Origin: Segatella copri
GTDB taxonomy: Bacteria; Bacteroidota; Bacteroidia; Bacteroidales; Bacteroidaceae
Length of the DNA stretch: 64,000 nucleotides
NCBI RefSeq assembly: GCF_015074785.1
Contig: NZ_CP042464.1
Coordinates: forward strand, 3,287,001-3,351,000
Direction: 5' to 3'
Shown here: positions 43,465 to 52,042 of the stretch, one piece after another
How the letters are laid out: each line of letters begins with the position of its first letter
Position numbering within the stretch: the stretch's first letter is position 1
Translations under genes and position numbers: made by a program
Notes under the pieces: model-generated
The model's input: the letters and a program-made list of their open reading frames with translations, nothing else
What the model was told of the DNA's origin: nothing
The model's database searches: none

Positions 43465-44766
43465 TTATAACAACTCCGGAAGCTGGAAGAGCTTCACGCT
43501 GTTGCTGCCTTTGATGAGGATGTAATGGTCGTGAGGCTGGTTCGCCTTGAGTGCTTCCTTCACTTCCTCTACATTCTGGAACTTGCGGTAGCTGCATGGA
43601 ATATCCTTGAACTCATCGCCTACCAGCCATACATTCTCCAGACCGGCTGCCTGCAACTGGTCTACTACCTTCTGGTGCTCCTCGTGGCTCACTTCGCCGA
43701 GTTCGCCCATCTGTCCGAGAATCGCCATCTTATGAGGCACATCCATCACGCGGAAGTTCTCGATGGCGGCTGCCATGCTCGATGGGTTGGCATTGTAGGC
43801 ATCTACCACCAGCTTGTTGTGCGCCGTCTCTTCCAATTGCGAACGGTTGTTGCTTGGGATGTAGTTCTCCAGGGCATGATCTATCTGCTGTGGCTTCACA
43901 TCGAAATGAAGACCGATGGTGATGGCGGCAAGCATGTTGTCGATATTGTAAGAGCCGATGAGATGGGTTTGAACCTCATGCCAGTCGAAACTCTCGGTGC
44001 GCCAGCGGAACTTCAGGAAAGGAGCGCAGGAGATGACTTCTCCCCATACATCGCAGTTTCCATCCTTGCCGTAGGTGATGAGGCGGTTGATGTTGCGCTG
44101 CTCTGCCATCTGTATCAGATGCTCGTTGTCTGCATTGATGAAGACGAGGGCATCGTTGGCTGCGAGGTAATCATAGAGTTCTCCCTTGGTTTTCTTCACG
44201 CCTTCGAAACTGCCGAATCCCTGCAGGTGGGCACGACCTACGTTGGTAATCATACCGCAGGTTGGCTCCACGTATTCCACGAGTTTCCGGATGTCACCAG
44301 GATGGGAAGCACCCATCTCTACAACGGCAATCTCGTTTTCCGGAGAGAGACGGAAGAGCGTCTTTGGTACGCCTACATCATTATTGAAGTTACCCTGGGT
44401 GAACATCACGTTGAACTTCTCGCCGAGAACAGCAGAGACGAGTTCCTTGGTGGTGGTCTTGCCGTTGGTTCCGGTGATTCCTACTACAGGAATATCGAAG
44501 TGGCGGCGATGCTCACGGGCTAGTTTCTTGAAGGTGGTGAGGCAGTCCTCTACGAGGATGTAGCGCTCGTCTCCCTCCTTGGCATACTCTTTTTCATCAA
44601 CAATCACATAGGCACAGCCTTTCTCCAAAGCCATGTCGGCAAACTTGTTGCCATCAAACGATGCGCCCTTCAAAGCCAGGAAGATGCTGCCCTCTGGGCA
44701 GTCGCGGCTGTCAGTGGTAATCACTGGGTGCGCTTGGTAAATCTGATAGAGTTCTGAAATATCCAT
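43465..44766 (-). CDS. murF: UDP-N-acetylmuramoyl-tripeptide--D-alanyl-D-alanine ligase
   Basis: A 433-residue cytoplasmic Mur ligase that adds D-Ala-D-Ala to the peptidoglycan precursor. ATP site GITGTNGKTTTKELV, the N-terminal substrate domain start (TTDSRDCPEGSIFLALKG), the central block EMGASHPGDI and the C-terminal DAYNANPSSM are family features. The D-Ala-D-Ala substrate comes from ddl at 57020. It is transcribed alone from its own promoter. Confidence 0.95.
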   Translation of the reverse strand: MDISELYQIYQAHPVITTDSRDCPEGSIFLALKGASFDGNKFADMALEKGCAYVIVDEKEYAKEGDERYILVEDCLTTFKKLAREHRRHFDIPVVGITGTNGKTTTKELVSAVLGEKFNVMFTQGNFNNDVGVPKTLFRLSPENEIAVVEMGASHPGDIRKLVEYVEPTCGMITNVGRAHLQGFGSFEGVKKTKGELYDYLAANDALVFINADNEHLIQMAEQRNINRLITYGKDGNCDVWGEVISCAPFLKFRWRTESFDWHEVQTHLIGSYNIDNMLAAITIGLHFDVKPQQIDHALENYIPSNNRSQLEETAHNKLVVDAYNANPSSMAAAIENFRVMDVPHKMAILGQMGELGEVSHEEHQKVVDQLQAAGLENVWLVGDEFKDIPCSYRKFQNVEEVKEALKANQPHDHYILIKGSNSVKLFQLPELL

Positions 44767-44790
44767 AGTCTATAACTGTTATTTTGGGTG

Positions 44791-44821
44791 CAAAAGTAAT
44801 CTAAATTATGGACATAACAAA
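44791..44821 (-). promoter_or_regulatory. murF promoter
   Basis: On the minus strand TACTTTTG (44791-44798) is preceded at 19 bp by TTTG (44818-44821). Confidence 0.72.
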
Positions 44822-44848
44822 CAATTTTCCCAAAAAATGATGGTAATC

Positions 44849-44883
44849 TCGAATATTCTTTCTATTTTTGCAGAAATATTCGA
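44849..44883 (+). promoter_or_regulatory. Promoter with flanking 9-bp inverted repeat
   Basis: The -7 box TATTTTTG (44863-44870) sits between perfect inverted arms TCGAATATT (44849-44857) and AATATTCGA (44875-44883). A dimeric repressor site spanning the -7 element is the simplest reading. It drives the small-membrane-protein genes. Confidence 0.6.
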
Positions 44884-44909
44884 TGAATCTTTAGAAAGTG
44901 AGGCTCTTT

Positions 44910-45131
44910 ATGGGTAGTAGAGATGAAAAAGATAAAACGAAAGTAAGGAAGGAAAAGCTGGCAGGCTATTTCTATAATCTATCCCAGTTGATATTTACGG
45001 GAACTGGGGTTGGAGGCGTGTTGCCGTTTTTACATGGGACGGCTTCATCAGGTGATATTTCCGTATTAGTTTTTGGCGCAGTTGCAACAGCAGGCTCTGC
45101 ATACTTCGCCAATAGAATTTTAAAATATTAG
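44910..45131 (+). CDS. Small membrane protein, DUF6722-like (73 aa)
   Basis: A highly charged N-terminus (SRDEKDKTKVRKEK) is followed by two hydrophobic helices (about 25-45 and 50-70; LIFTGTGVGGVLPFL and ISVLVFGAVATAGSAYF). The pattern AGYFYNLSQLIFTG resembles small Bacteroidetes proteins named DUF6722; that name is from memory. The GTG 12 nt upstream is a possible alternative start. Two tiny membrane peptides follow within the same unit. Confidence 0.75.
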   Translation: MGSRDEKDKTKVRKEKLAGYFYNLSQLIFTGTGVGGVLPFLHGTASSGDISVLVFGAVATAGSAYFANRILKY

Positions 45132-45136
45132 GATTT

Positions 45137-45241
45137 ATGAGTTATTTAGCGTTATTTTTTATGATAACTTCTATTGTTATTATTGCTCTTATAGCTTGGA
45201 GTTATACAAAGTCAGGAGAAAAGTGGCTTAAAGAATTGTAG
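45137..45241 (+). CDS. Tiny membrane peptide A (34 aa)
   Basis: Starts 5 nt after the previous stop. It is a hydrophobic helix (about 3-21) followed by the tail WSYTKSGEKWLKEL. The same tail recurs in the next frame. The conserved tail in spite of different helices argues that both are translated. Function unknown. Confidence 0.68.
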   Translation: MSYLALFFMITSIVIIALIAWSYTKSGEKWLKEL

Positions 45242-45252
45242 AATATTAAGCT

Positions 45253-45366
45253 ATGGAAGTTTACAATGGACTATTGTTTTTCTTTGTGGTTGGAACAATC
45301 ATAGGTGGAAGCTTTCTTGCCTGGACTTATACTAAGCCCGGTAAAAAATGGCTTAAGGAGTTATAA
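45253..45366 (+). CDS. Tiny membrane peptide B (37 aa)
   Basis: Starts 11 nt after peptide A. A hydrophobic helix (about 7-25, LLFFFVVGTIIGGSFLAW) is followed by TYTKPGKKWLKEL, nearly the tail of peptide A. It ends 4 nt before the folP ATG, so it may be co-translated with folP. Function unknown. Confidence 0.68.
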   Translation: MEVYNGLLFFFVVGTIIGGSFLAWTYTKPGKKWLKEL

Positions 45367-45370
45367 TCCG

Positions 45371-46216
45371 ATGGAATATACAATCAATATCAAGGGGCGC
45401 TTGATGGATTTGAGTACCCCTCAGGTGATGGGCATCCTGAACGTTACGCCCGACAGTTTCTACTCTGGCAGTAGAAAGCAGACAGAAATGGAGATAGCTC
45501 AGAGAGCTAATCAGATTATAGAAGAAGGTGGAAGCATCATTGATGTGGGCGCATTCTCCACCCGTCCCGGTGCCGATGAAGTATCGGAAGAGGAGGAGGG
45601 AAGACGCCTGAAGTTCGCTCTCGACATCGTTCGCAGGGAGCAACCGGATGCTGCCGTCTCCGTAGATACCTATCGCCCTACCTTGGCACGTAAGTGTATC
45701 GAGGAGTGGGGAGCTGACATCATCAACGATGTATCAGAAGGTGGAATCACAGGCATCGCCAATGTACCGCTGGAGCAGAGACAGGAGGAATATCCAGAAA
45801 TGTTCCGGTTGGTGGGCGATCTGAGGGTACCTTATATATTAATGTCGGTGCAGCCTACGCTCGAAACGATGATGAAGGGCTTTGCAAGAGAGGTGCAGCA
45901 GTTGCGTGACCTGGGAGCCAAGGACATCATCCTCGACCCAGGCTTCGGCTTCGGCAAGAATCTCATCCAGAATTATCAGATTTATAATGAGATGGAGAAG
46001 TTGAACGTGATGGAACTTCCGGTTCTGGTAGGCATCTCCCGCAAGAGTATGATATACAAGCTGCTGGGTGGAGATGCTACGACATCGCTCAATGGAACTT
46101 CCGTTCTCGACACCATCGCTCTGATGAAGGGCGCCAGCATCCTCAGAGTGCACGATGTGAAAGAAGCTGCTGAGGCTGTGAAGATAATAGAAGCAATGAA
46201 GGAGGGACGCACATGA
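45371..46216 (+). CDS. folP: Dihydropteroate synthase
   Basis: A 281-residue TIM-barrel enzyme of folate synthesis that joins p-aminobenzoate to the pterin diphosphate; the target of sulfonamides. GILNVTPDSFYSGSR, GGSIIDVGAFSTRPGA, VSVDTYRPTLARK, DIINDVSEGG, ILDPGFGFGKN and GISRKSM are the known blocks. The start at 45371 is chosen because the longer frame overlaps peptide B and adds nothing conserved. Its TGA overlaps the next ATG by 4 bases. Confidence 0.95.
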   Translation: MEYTINIKGRLMDLSTPQVMGILNVTPDSFYSGSRKQTEMEIAQRANQIIEEGGSIIDVGAFSTRPGADEVSEEEEGRRLKFALDIVRREQPDAAVSVDTYRPTLARKCIEEWGADIINDVSEGGITGIANVPLEQRQEEYPEMFRLVGDLRVPYILMSVQPTLETMMKGFAREVQQLRDLGAKDIILDPGFGFGKNLIQNYQIYNEMEKLNVMELPVLVGISRKSMIYKLLGGDATTSLNGTSVLDTIALMKGASILRVHDVKEAAEAVKIIEAMKEGRT

Positions 46217-46983
46217 TAGAATTTGGAATCAAAGACTTTCTCGATATTCTCCTGGTAGCCTCGCTGCTGTTCTATGTTTATCGTCTGATGAAGGAATCGC
46301 GCTCACTGAACATCTTCGTGGGCATCATGCTCTTCGTTCTTATCTGGCTCTTTGTGAGTCAGATACTGGAAATGCGTCTGTTGGGTTCTATCCTGGATAA
46401 ACTGGTGAGCGTGGGAGTTATTGCCCTCATCGTCATCTTTCAGGAGGATATCCGTAGATTCCTCTATGAGATAGGTTCGCAGAAAGGTATGCGCCGGCTG
46501 GTTCGCTTCTTCCACTCCAGCAAGGAGAGCCAGAAGGAGGCTAACAAGGAGACCATCATGCCGATTGTGATGGCGTGTATGAGTATGGCGAAGAAATACG
46601 TAGGTGCTCTTATCGTTATAGAGCGAGGCGTTCCGCTGAAGGACATCATGGATACGGGTGAGGAGATAGACGCCAAGATTAACCAGCGGCTGATAGAGAA
46701 TATTTTCTTCAAGAATTCGCCGCTTCATGATGGAGCCATGGTGGTGAGCAATAAGCGCATCATGGCAGCCGGATGTATTCTGCCTGTGAGTCATAACCTC
46801 GATATTCCGAAGGAACTGGGACTCCGCCATCGTGCCGCTCTCGGAATATCACAGAGCAGTGATGCCATCGCCGTCATCGTATCCGAGGAGACCGGACGAA
46901 TCAGCGTGGCCATCAAGGGCGAGTTCAAACTCAGACTCTCGGCTGAGGAACTGGAAAGCATCCTTACTCTGGAGATGATATAA
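46213..46983 (+). CDS. cdaA: Diadenylate cyclase CdaA
   Basis: A 256-residue membrane enzyme that makes c-di-AMP. Three hydrophobic helices (about 10-75) precede the DAC domain with FKNSPLHDGAMVV (DGA motif) and GLRHRAALGISQ (RHR motif). Length and plan equal the CdaA type. Gene order folP-cdaA is common in Bacteroidetes; the 4-nt overlap implies coupled translation. Confidence 0.94.
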   Translation: MIEFGIKDFLDILLVASLLFYVYRLMKESRSLNIFVGIMLFVLIWLFVSQILEMRLLGSILDKLVSVGVIALIVIFQEDIRRFLYEIGSQKGMRRLVRFFHSSKESQKEANKETIMPIVMACMSMAKKYVGALIVIERGVPLKDIMDTGEEIDAKINQRLIENIFFKNSPLHDGAMVVSNKRIMAAGCILPVSHNLDIPKELGLRHRAALGISQSSDAIAVIVSEETGRISVAIKGEFKLRLSAEELESILTLEMI

Positions 46984-46988
46984 GTAAA

Positions 46989-47016
46989 GTGAAGAGTGAA
47001 GAACGAAGAGTGAAGA
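46989..47016 (+). repeat. Four tandem heptads (GTGAAGA family)
   Basis: Units of 7 nt after the cdaA stop; the same unit recurs at 51583-51603 and in 59532-59790. Confidence 0.7.
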
Positions 47017-47117
47017 ATTCATCACTTTTCCTACTACGTAAACCTTTACGATATGAATAATCTCCCGATTTAGCTTTTTTTACACATTTTAATCGCTGCT
47101 ATTTCAAAGAAAATGTG

Positions 47118-47125
47118 TACTTTTG
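47118..47125 (+). promoter_or_regulatory. -7 element of the pta-ackA promoter
   Basis: TACTTTTG with an approximately 100-nt leader to the pta ATG. No exact -33. Confidence 0.55.
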
Positions 47126-47228
47126 CAAAGTCGATGTGGCAAAAAGGTGAAAAACAAGATAACATCACCTAACACTTTGACAGATCTACTTAGGAAACAA
47201 CAAAATATATAAAATATTAAAAAGTAAA

Positions 47229-48275
47229 ATGGATTTATTACAGCAAATCGTAGCTCGCGCTAAAGCTGACAAGCAGCGCATCGTGCTCCCTGAAGCAGAA
47301 GAGGAGCGTACATTGAAAGCAGCCGATAAAGTTTTGGCTGATGATCTCGCAGACATCATCCTCATCGGTAACCCTGCCAATATTAAGAATCTCGCTGCTC
47401 AGTGGGGTCTTAACAACATCGACAAGGCTACTATCGTTGATCCACAAAACAACCCTAAGACTGAGGAGTATGCTGAGAAGCTCGCTGAACTTCGCAAGAA
47501 GAAGGGCATGACCGTAGAGCAGGCTCGTGAACTCGTAACTAAGAACAACCTCTATCTCGGTTGTATGATTATCAAGACTGAGGGCGCTGACGGTCAGATT
47601 TCTGGTGCATTGAGCACTACTGGCGATACTCTCCGTCCAGCTCTTCAGATTATCAAGTGCACTCCAGGTATCACTTGCGTAAGTGGTGCTATGTTGCTCA
47701 TCACAGACCAGAAGCAGTATGGTCAGGATGGTATTGTAGTAATGGGTGACGTTGCTGTAACTCCAAACCCTACAGCAGACCAGCTTGCTCAGATTGCCTA
47801 TACTACAGCTCATACAGCTCAGTCAGTGGCAGGTATTGCTGATCCACAGATTGCCATGTTGAGCTTCTCAACAATGGGTAGCGCAAAGGATGCTATCAAC
47901 AAGGAGACTGGCAAGAGCGTTTATATCATTGACAAGGTAAAGGATGCCGTAGCTATCGCTAAGGAGAAGTTCCCAGAGCTTCATCTCGATGGTGAACTTC
48001 AGGCAGATGCAGCCCTCGTTCCTGAGGTAGCTGCCAAGAAGGCTCCAGGTTCTGACGTTGCTGGTAAGGCTAACGTATTGGTAGTTCCAAACCTCGAGGT
48101 TGGTAACATCGGCTATAAGCTCGTTCAGCGCCTGGGTGGTGCCATCGCTATCGGTCCTATCCTTCAGGGTATTGCCCGTCCTGTTAACGATCTTTCTCGT
48201 GGTTGCTCTGTTGATGACATCTACTACATGGTAGCCATCACAGCTTGTCAGGCACAGGATGCTAAGAAGGCGTAA
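47229..48275 (+). CDS. pta: Phosphate acetyltransferase
   Basis: A 348-residue enzyme that interconverts acetyl-CoA and acetyl phosphate. Family blocks: RIVLPEAEEERTLKAADKVL, GALSTTGDTLRPALQIIK, GDVAVTPNPTADQLAQIA, MLSFSTMGSAKDA, GDGELQADAALVP-like LDGELQADAALVPEVAAKK, and ANVLVVPNLEVGNIGYKLVQ. It pairs with ackA to make ATP and acetate. Codon use is strongly biased (ATC, AAC, GGT), as expected for a highly expressed fermentation gene. Confidence 0.97.
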   Translation: MDLLQQIVARAKADKQRIVLPEAEEERTLKAADKVLADDLADIILIGNPANIKNLAAQWGLNNIDKATIVDPQNNPKTEEYAEKLAELRKKKGMTVEQARELVTKNNLYLGCMIIKTEGADGQISGALSTTGDTLRPALQIIKCTPGITCVSGAMLLITDQKQYGQDGIVVMGDVAVTPNPTADQLAQIAYTTAHTAQSVAGIADPQIAMLSFSTMGSAKDAINKETGKSVYIIDKVKDAVAIAKEKFPELHLDGELQADAALVPEVAAKKAPGSDVAGKANVLVVPNLEVGNIGYKLVQRLGGAIAIGPILQGIARPVNDLSRGCSVDDIYYMVAITACQAQDAKKA

Positions 48276-48279
48276 GTAT

Positions 48280-48363
48280 ATAGTTAATAGTTAACAGTTA
48301 ACAGTTTATAGGGCTAAGCTGCTGTAAGATGGGTAGTTTATGCTATAGACTGTAAACTATAAA
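48280..48363 (+). repeat. Heptad array between pta and ackA, partly inverted
   Basis: Four to five units of the type AyAGTTw at 48280-48311, with a related reverse-complement segment at 48343-48363. It might form a hairpin that tunes pta and ackA expression. Confidence 0.6.
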
Positions 48364-48381
48364 TTTTAAATTGAAAACAAA

Positions 48382-49584
48382 ATGAAAGTATTGGTTCTGA
48401 ACTGTGGTAGTTCATCTATCAAGTACAAATTATATAATATGGACGATGAGTCTGTATTGGCACAGGGTGGTGTAGAGCGTATCGGTCTTGATAACGCTTT
48501 CATCAAGGTGAAATTGCCTAACGGCGAGAAGAAGCAGATCATGCACGACATGCCTGACCACAAGGAAGGTGTGAACTTCGTGTTCAAGTGCTTGCTCGAC
48601 CCGGAAATCGGCGCTATCAAGGATTTGAAAGAAATCGACGCTGTAGGACACCGTGTCGTACAGGGTGGTGACAAGTTCAAGGAGAGCGTTATCGTTGACA
48701 AGAGCGTAGAGGATGGTATCGAGGAACTTTGCGACCTCGCTCCTGTTCACAACGCAGGTCACCTGAAGGGTATCCGTGCCGTTGACTCTTTGATGCCTGG
48801 CACTCCTCAGGTTTGCGTATTCGACAACGCATTCCACAGCACAATGCCTGACTACGCTTACCTCTATGCAATTCCTTACGAATTGTACGAGAAGTATCAC
48901 GTACGCCGTTATGGTTTCCACGGAACATCTCACCGTTATGTTTCTAAGCGTGTTTGCGAGATTCTCGGTCTCGACCAGAACAACTCTAAGATCATCACTT
49001 GCCACATCGGTAACGGTGGCTCTGTAGCTGCTGTATTGAATGGTAAGGTATTGGATACTTCAATGGGCTTGACCCCATTGGCTGGTTTGATGATGGGTTC
49101 ACGTTGTGGTGACATCGATGCTTCTGCCGTTACCTACTTGATGGAGAAGTTGAACATGAAGCCACAGGAGATGGCTGACTTCCTGAACAAGAAGAGTGGT
49201 GTGCTCGGTATTACAGGTATTTCTTCTGATATGCGCGACATCGAAAAGGCTGCCAACGAGGGTAACGAGAAGGCTCAGTTGGCTCTCCGTATGTATGAGT
49301 ATCGCATAAAGAAGTACATCGGTGCTTACACAGCAGCTATGGGTGGCGTTGACGCTATCGTATTCACAGCAGGTGTTGGTGAGAACCAGACCGACCTCCG
49401 CGAGGATTCTTGCAAGAACCTGGAGTATCTTGGCATCAAGATTAACAAGGAAGTAAATGACAAGGTTCGTGGTGAGGAAGCTATCATCTCTACTGACGAC
49501 AGTAAGGTGAAGGTAGTAGTAGTTCCTACCGACGAGGAGATTGTTATCGCTCGCGATACAATGGAGTTGGTTGCTAACAAGTAA
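48382..49584 (+). CDS. ackA: Acetate kinase
   Basis: A 400-residue kinase that makes ATP and acetate from acetyl phosphate. VLNCGSSSIKYKLY at the N-terminus, the HRVVQGG block, YGFHGTSHRYVSKR, CHIGNGGSVAAVLNG, DTSMGLTPLAGLMMGSR and FTAGVGENQ are signature motifs. Second gene of the pta-ackA pair and followed by a terminator. Confidence 0.98.
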   Translation: MKVLVLNCGSSSIKYKLYNMDDESVLAQGGVERIGLDNAFIKVKLPNGEKKQIMHDMPDHKEGVNFVFKCLLDPEIGAIKDLKEIDAVGHRVVQGGDKFKESVIVDKSVEDGIEELCDLAPVHNAGHLKGIRAVDSLMPGTPQVCVFDNAFHSTMPDYAYLYAIPYELYEKYHVRRYGFHGTSHRYVSKRVCEILGLDQNNSKIITCHIGNGGSVAAVLNGKVLDTSMGLTPLAGLMMGSRCGDIDASAVTYLMEKLNMKPQEMADFLNKKSGVLGITGISSDMRDIEKAANEGNEKAQLALRMYEYRIKKYIGAYTAAMGGVDAIVFTAGVGENQTDLREDSCKNLEYLGIKINKEVNDKVRGEEAIISTDDSKVKVVVVPTDEEIVIARDTMELVANK

Positions 49585-49594
49585 TCATACGCTA

Positions 49595-49607
49595 TATATA
49601 ATAAGGT
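49595..49607 (+). repeat. TATATAATAAGGT motif, site 2
   Basis: Its last bases form the first bases of the terminator stem after ackA. Confidence 0.6.
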
Positions 49608-49645
49608 GAAGACTAGAAACATAAGTGAATGGTCTTCACCTTTTT
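49603..49645 (+). terminator. Terminator after ackA
   Basis: AAGGTGAAGAC / GTCTTCACCTT with an 18-nt loop, then TTTTT. Confidence 0.9.
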
Positions 49646-49659
49646 AAATTTTTAGAATT

Positions 49660-50706
49660 ATGAAAACAAAGATTGTAACTTTCGGAGAAATATTGCTTAG
49701 GATTTCTAAGCCTGGTTATCAACGTCTATTTCAGGGACATCATATGTTTGGCAATTATGGTGGCAGTGAGGCTAATGCAGCCATCTCTTTGGCTTATTTA
49801 GGCGATAATGTAGAGTATGTAACCCGTGTGCCATACGGTGAGATGGGTGAGGCGGCGTTGATGCATCTCAGAGAGTACGGTCTGAATGTTTCTCATGTTG
49901 TGCGTGGCGGCGAACGTCTCGGAACTTATTATTTCGAAGAGGCAGTAGCTATGCGCAATTCCCGTGTGGTTTACGACCGCAAGAATTCTTCTTTCTATAC
50001 GCTGAAGCGCGGAATGGTGAAATGGGAAAAGGTGCTGGCTGATGCAGCCGTATTTCATTGCTCCGGCATTACCTGTGCTATCAGCCGCGATGCGATGGAG
50101 TCAACTATGGATGCCATCAAACTTGCTGTTTCTGACGGGTTGACCATTGCCTGCGACATTAATTACCGTAAGAATCTCTGGGGATATGGTCTGGAGCCTC
50201 ATGATGTGCTATTCCAGATGATGCAGTATAGCGACATCATCTTTGGTGACCAGAATGAGTGGGAGGTAGCCAGCGGTGTGCCTCATATTCCTTTCGAGGC
50301 TTTGGATGCAGACTATGAGATAGACAGGGAGGCTTATCTGGAGTATTTCCGCAAGATGCATCAGCTCTTCCCTAAGTGTAAGAAGATGCTGATGGCGGTA
50401 AGAAATCAGATTGCCAGCAGTCATCATACCTTGAGCGGCTTGCTCTATGATGCTGTAGAAGATCAGCTCTATACTACAAGAATCTATGATATTGAGCCGA
50501 TTGTTGACCCGATGGGTGTAGGTGATGCCTTTATTGCTGCCTATATTCATGCCCATCAGAAGTGGGGCGACAAGAACCAGTATTGCCTGGACTTCTCACT
50601 GTCAGCAAGTGCAATAAAGAATACGGTTCCGGGTGATCAGAATCTGGTTACAGAAGAAGAAATCATCAATAACATGACTTCTTCAGGAGGACGTATACAG
50701 AGATAG
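49660..50706 (+). CDS. PfkB-family sugar kinase, 2-keto-3-deoxygluconate kinase-like
   Basis: A 348-residue ribokinase-fold enzyme. The N-terminus (KIVTFGEILLRISKPGYQRL, then GGSEANAAISLAYLG) and the catalytic VDPMGVGDAFIAAYIHAH are those of KdgK-type kinases, which phosphorylate 2-keto-3-deoxygluconate from uronate breakdown. That would link to pectin use by the lyase at 10853, but they are 37 kb apart, so this is inference. Single gene between a terminator and a repeat hairpin. Confidence 0.85.
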   Translation: MKTKIVTFGEILLRISKPGYQRLFQGHHMFGNYGGSEANAAISLAYLGDNVEYVTRVPYGEMGEAALMHLREYGLNVSHVVRGGERLGTYYFEEAVAMRNSRVVYDRKNSSFYTLKRGMVKWEKVLADAAVFHCSGITCAISRDAMESTMDAIKLAVSDGLTIACDINYRKNLWGYGLEPHDVLFQMMQYSDIIFGDQNEWEVASGVPHIPFEALDADYEIDREAYLEYFRKMHQLFPKCKKMLMAVRNQIASSHHTLSGLLYDAVEDQLYTTRIYDIEPIVDPMGVGDAFIAAYIHAHQKWGDKNQYCLDFSLSASAIKNTVPGDQNLVTEEEIINNMTSSGGRIQR

Positions 50707-50789
50707 TTTATAGTTGATAGTTAATAGTTTATAGCAGGAACCTCTTTAAGCAAGATTGTCCTATAAACTATTAACTATCAACTATAAAT
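50703..50789. repeat. Heptad array as 28-bp perfect inverted repeat between convergent genes
   Basis: Units of ATAGTTN at 50703-50734 are mirrored at 50761-50789, with 28 paired bases and a 26-nt loop. The left arm begins in the kinase stop codon and the right ends 5 nt before the lpxH stop. Likely a two-way transcript end. Confidence 0.8.
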
Positions 50790-50794
50790 TATAT

Positions 50795-51559
50795 TTACGG
50801 TTGGCTTTCGCCTTCCACATATTCTTCCATAAACATGTGTTCGCCATCAAACACGGCATAGGTGAACTGCCATATCCAGTCGCCCAGAATCATCAGTCGG
50901 GTCTTTTTGCTCAACATCAGATCCAGTTCGATGTGGCGATGGCCGAACATGAAGTAATCTATATCCTTGTGGCCTTGCATATACTGTTTGGCAAAGCGCA
51001 CCAGGAACTCCTTCTTTTCGCCCATATAAGGCTCTTCCTTTCCGTCAGCACGTTTCAGTCGGCTATGCTTAGCCCAGTTCAGACCCAAAGCCATTCCCCA
51101 GCGGGGATGAATCGCATTAAGGAGGCGTTGGCAAGTATGATTCTGGAACATTCTTTTCAAGAACTTGAATTTCTTGTCTGGGTCACCCAGTCCGTCTCCA
51201 TGTGCCAGATAGAATACTTTATCGTATATCTCTACGGTCTGAGGCTTGTAATGTACGGTAACGCCACATTCTTCCTCCAGGTAGCCATAGGTCCAGAGAT
51301 CGTGGTTACCCGTAAAGAAATGTACCTCCACTCCCATATCGGTCAATTCCGAGAGTTTACCTAAGAAGCGTGTATAGCCTTTTGGTACGACATATTTATA
51401 TTCGTTCCAGAAGTCAAACATGTCACCCAGGAGATAAACTGCCGCAGCCTTCGTCTTGATGCTGTCCAGAAAACGGACCAGGCGGCGTTCTTGCATGCGG
51501 GCATGCGGAATGGCTAATGAGCCAAGGTGCGCATCTGAGAGGAAATATACATTTTTCAT
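50795..51559 (-). CDS. lpxH: UDP-2,3-diacylglucosamine diphosphatase-like metallophosphoesterase
   Basis: A 254-residue calcineurin-like phosphoesterase of lipid A synthesis. Metal-site motifs: FLSDAHLG, GDMFDFW, TGNHD, AHGDG and FGHRH. Size and motif spacing match the LpxH type of Bacteroidetes, so the gene symbol is offered with moderate certainty. It acts at the inner membrane on UDP-2,3-diacylglucosamine. Followed downstream by the convergent kinase. Confidence 0.83.
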   Translation of the reverse strand: MKNVYFLSDAHLGSLAIPHARMQERRLVRFLDSIKTKAAAVYLLGDMFDFWNEYKYVVPKGYTRFLGKLSELTDMGVEVHFFTGNHDLWTYGYLEEECGVTVHYKPQTVEIYDKVFYLAHGDGLGDPDKKFKFLKRMFQNHTCQRLLNAIHPRWGMALGLNWAKHSRLKRADGKEEPYMGEKKEFLVRFAKQYMQGHKDIDYFMFGHRHIELDLMLSKKTRLMILGDWIWQFTYAVFDGEHMFMEEYVEGESQP

Positions 51560-51582
51560 AAGCGATTCTTTTTAAATGAATA

Positions 51583-51603
51583 GTGAAGAATGAAGAGTGA
51601 AGA
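51583..51603 (+). repeat. Three tandem heptads (GTGAAGA family)
   Basis: Upstream of the lpxH start on the minus strand and 18 nt from the end of the next gene. Confidence 0.65.
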
Positions 51604-51620
51604 ATCCAACGGCTTTGTCT

Positions 51621-51941
51621 TTATTCAAAACCGAGTTCTACGCGAGCTTCCTCGCTCATCATACTCTGATCCCAAGCCGGTTCGAATACAAGGTTCACAT
51701 TGGCAGATTTTACGCCTTCCACGCTGTCTACCTTGCTTCTTACATCCTCCAGGATGAAGTCAGCAGCAGGGCATGAAGGGGCAGTGAAGGTCATGTCGAG
51801 ATCTACGGTGGCATCGTCTTTCACATCTATTTTATAAATCATACCGAGGTCCCAGATGTTGACAGGAATCTCTGGGTCGTAAACGGTCTTAAGCACATCT
51901 ACGATCTTTTCTTCTATCTTTGTCTTTTCTTCTTGTGTCAT
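51621..51941 (-). CDS. Fe-S assembly factor of the SufT/DUF59 (MIP18) family
   Basis: A 106-residue protein with the family blocks VYDPEIPVNIWDLGMIYKI and TFTAPSCPAADFI, which holds the conserved Cys. Members help build or deliver Fe-S clusters. The start lies close to a good promoter. It is probably transcribed alone, or with lpxH downstream. Confidence 0.88.
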   Translation of the reverse strand: MTQEEKTKIEEKIVDVLKTVYDPEIPVNIWDLGMIYKIDVKDDATVDLDMTFTAPSCPAADFILEDVRSKVDSVEGVKSANVNLVFEPAWDQSMMSEEARVELGFE

Positions 51942-51962
51942 AATAATCTTTGTTTTTGCCTA

Positions 51963-51993
51963 CAAAGATAATAATTATTGCAGACAAAACAAA
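51963..51993 (-). promoter_or_regulatory. Promoter of the DUF59 gene
   Basis: Minus strand TATCTTTG (51963-51970) with TTTG (51990-51993) 19 bp upstream. Confidence 0.7.
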
Positions 51994-52042
51994 AAGAAAA
52001 GCTGTTTTTTTCTTGCAGAAGGTCTAATATACCTCAAATAGA

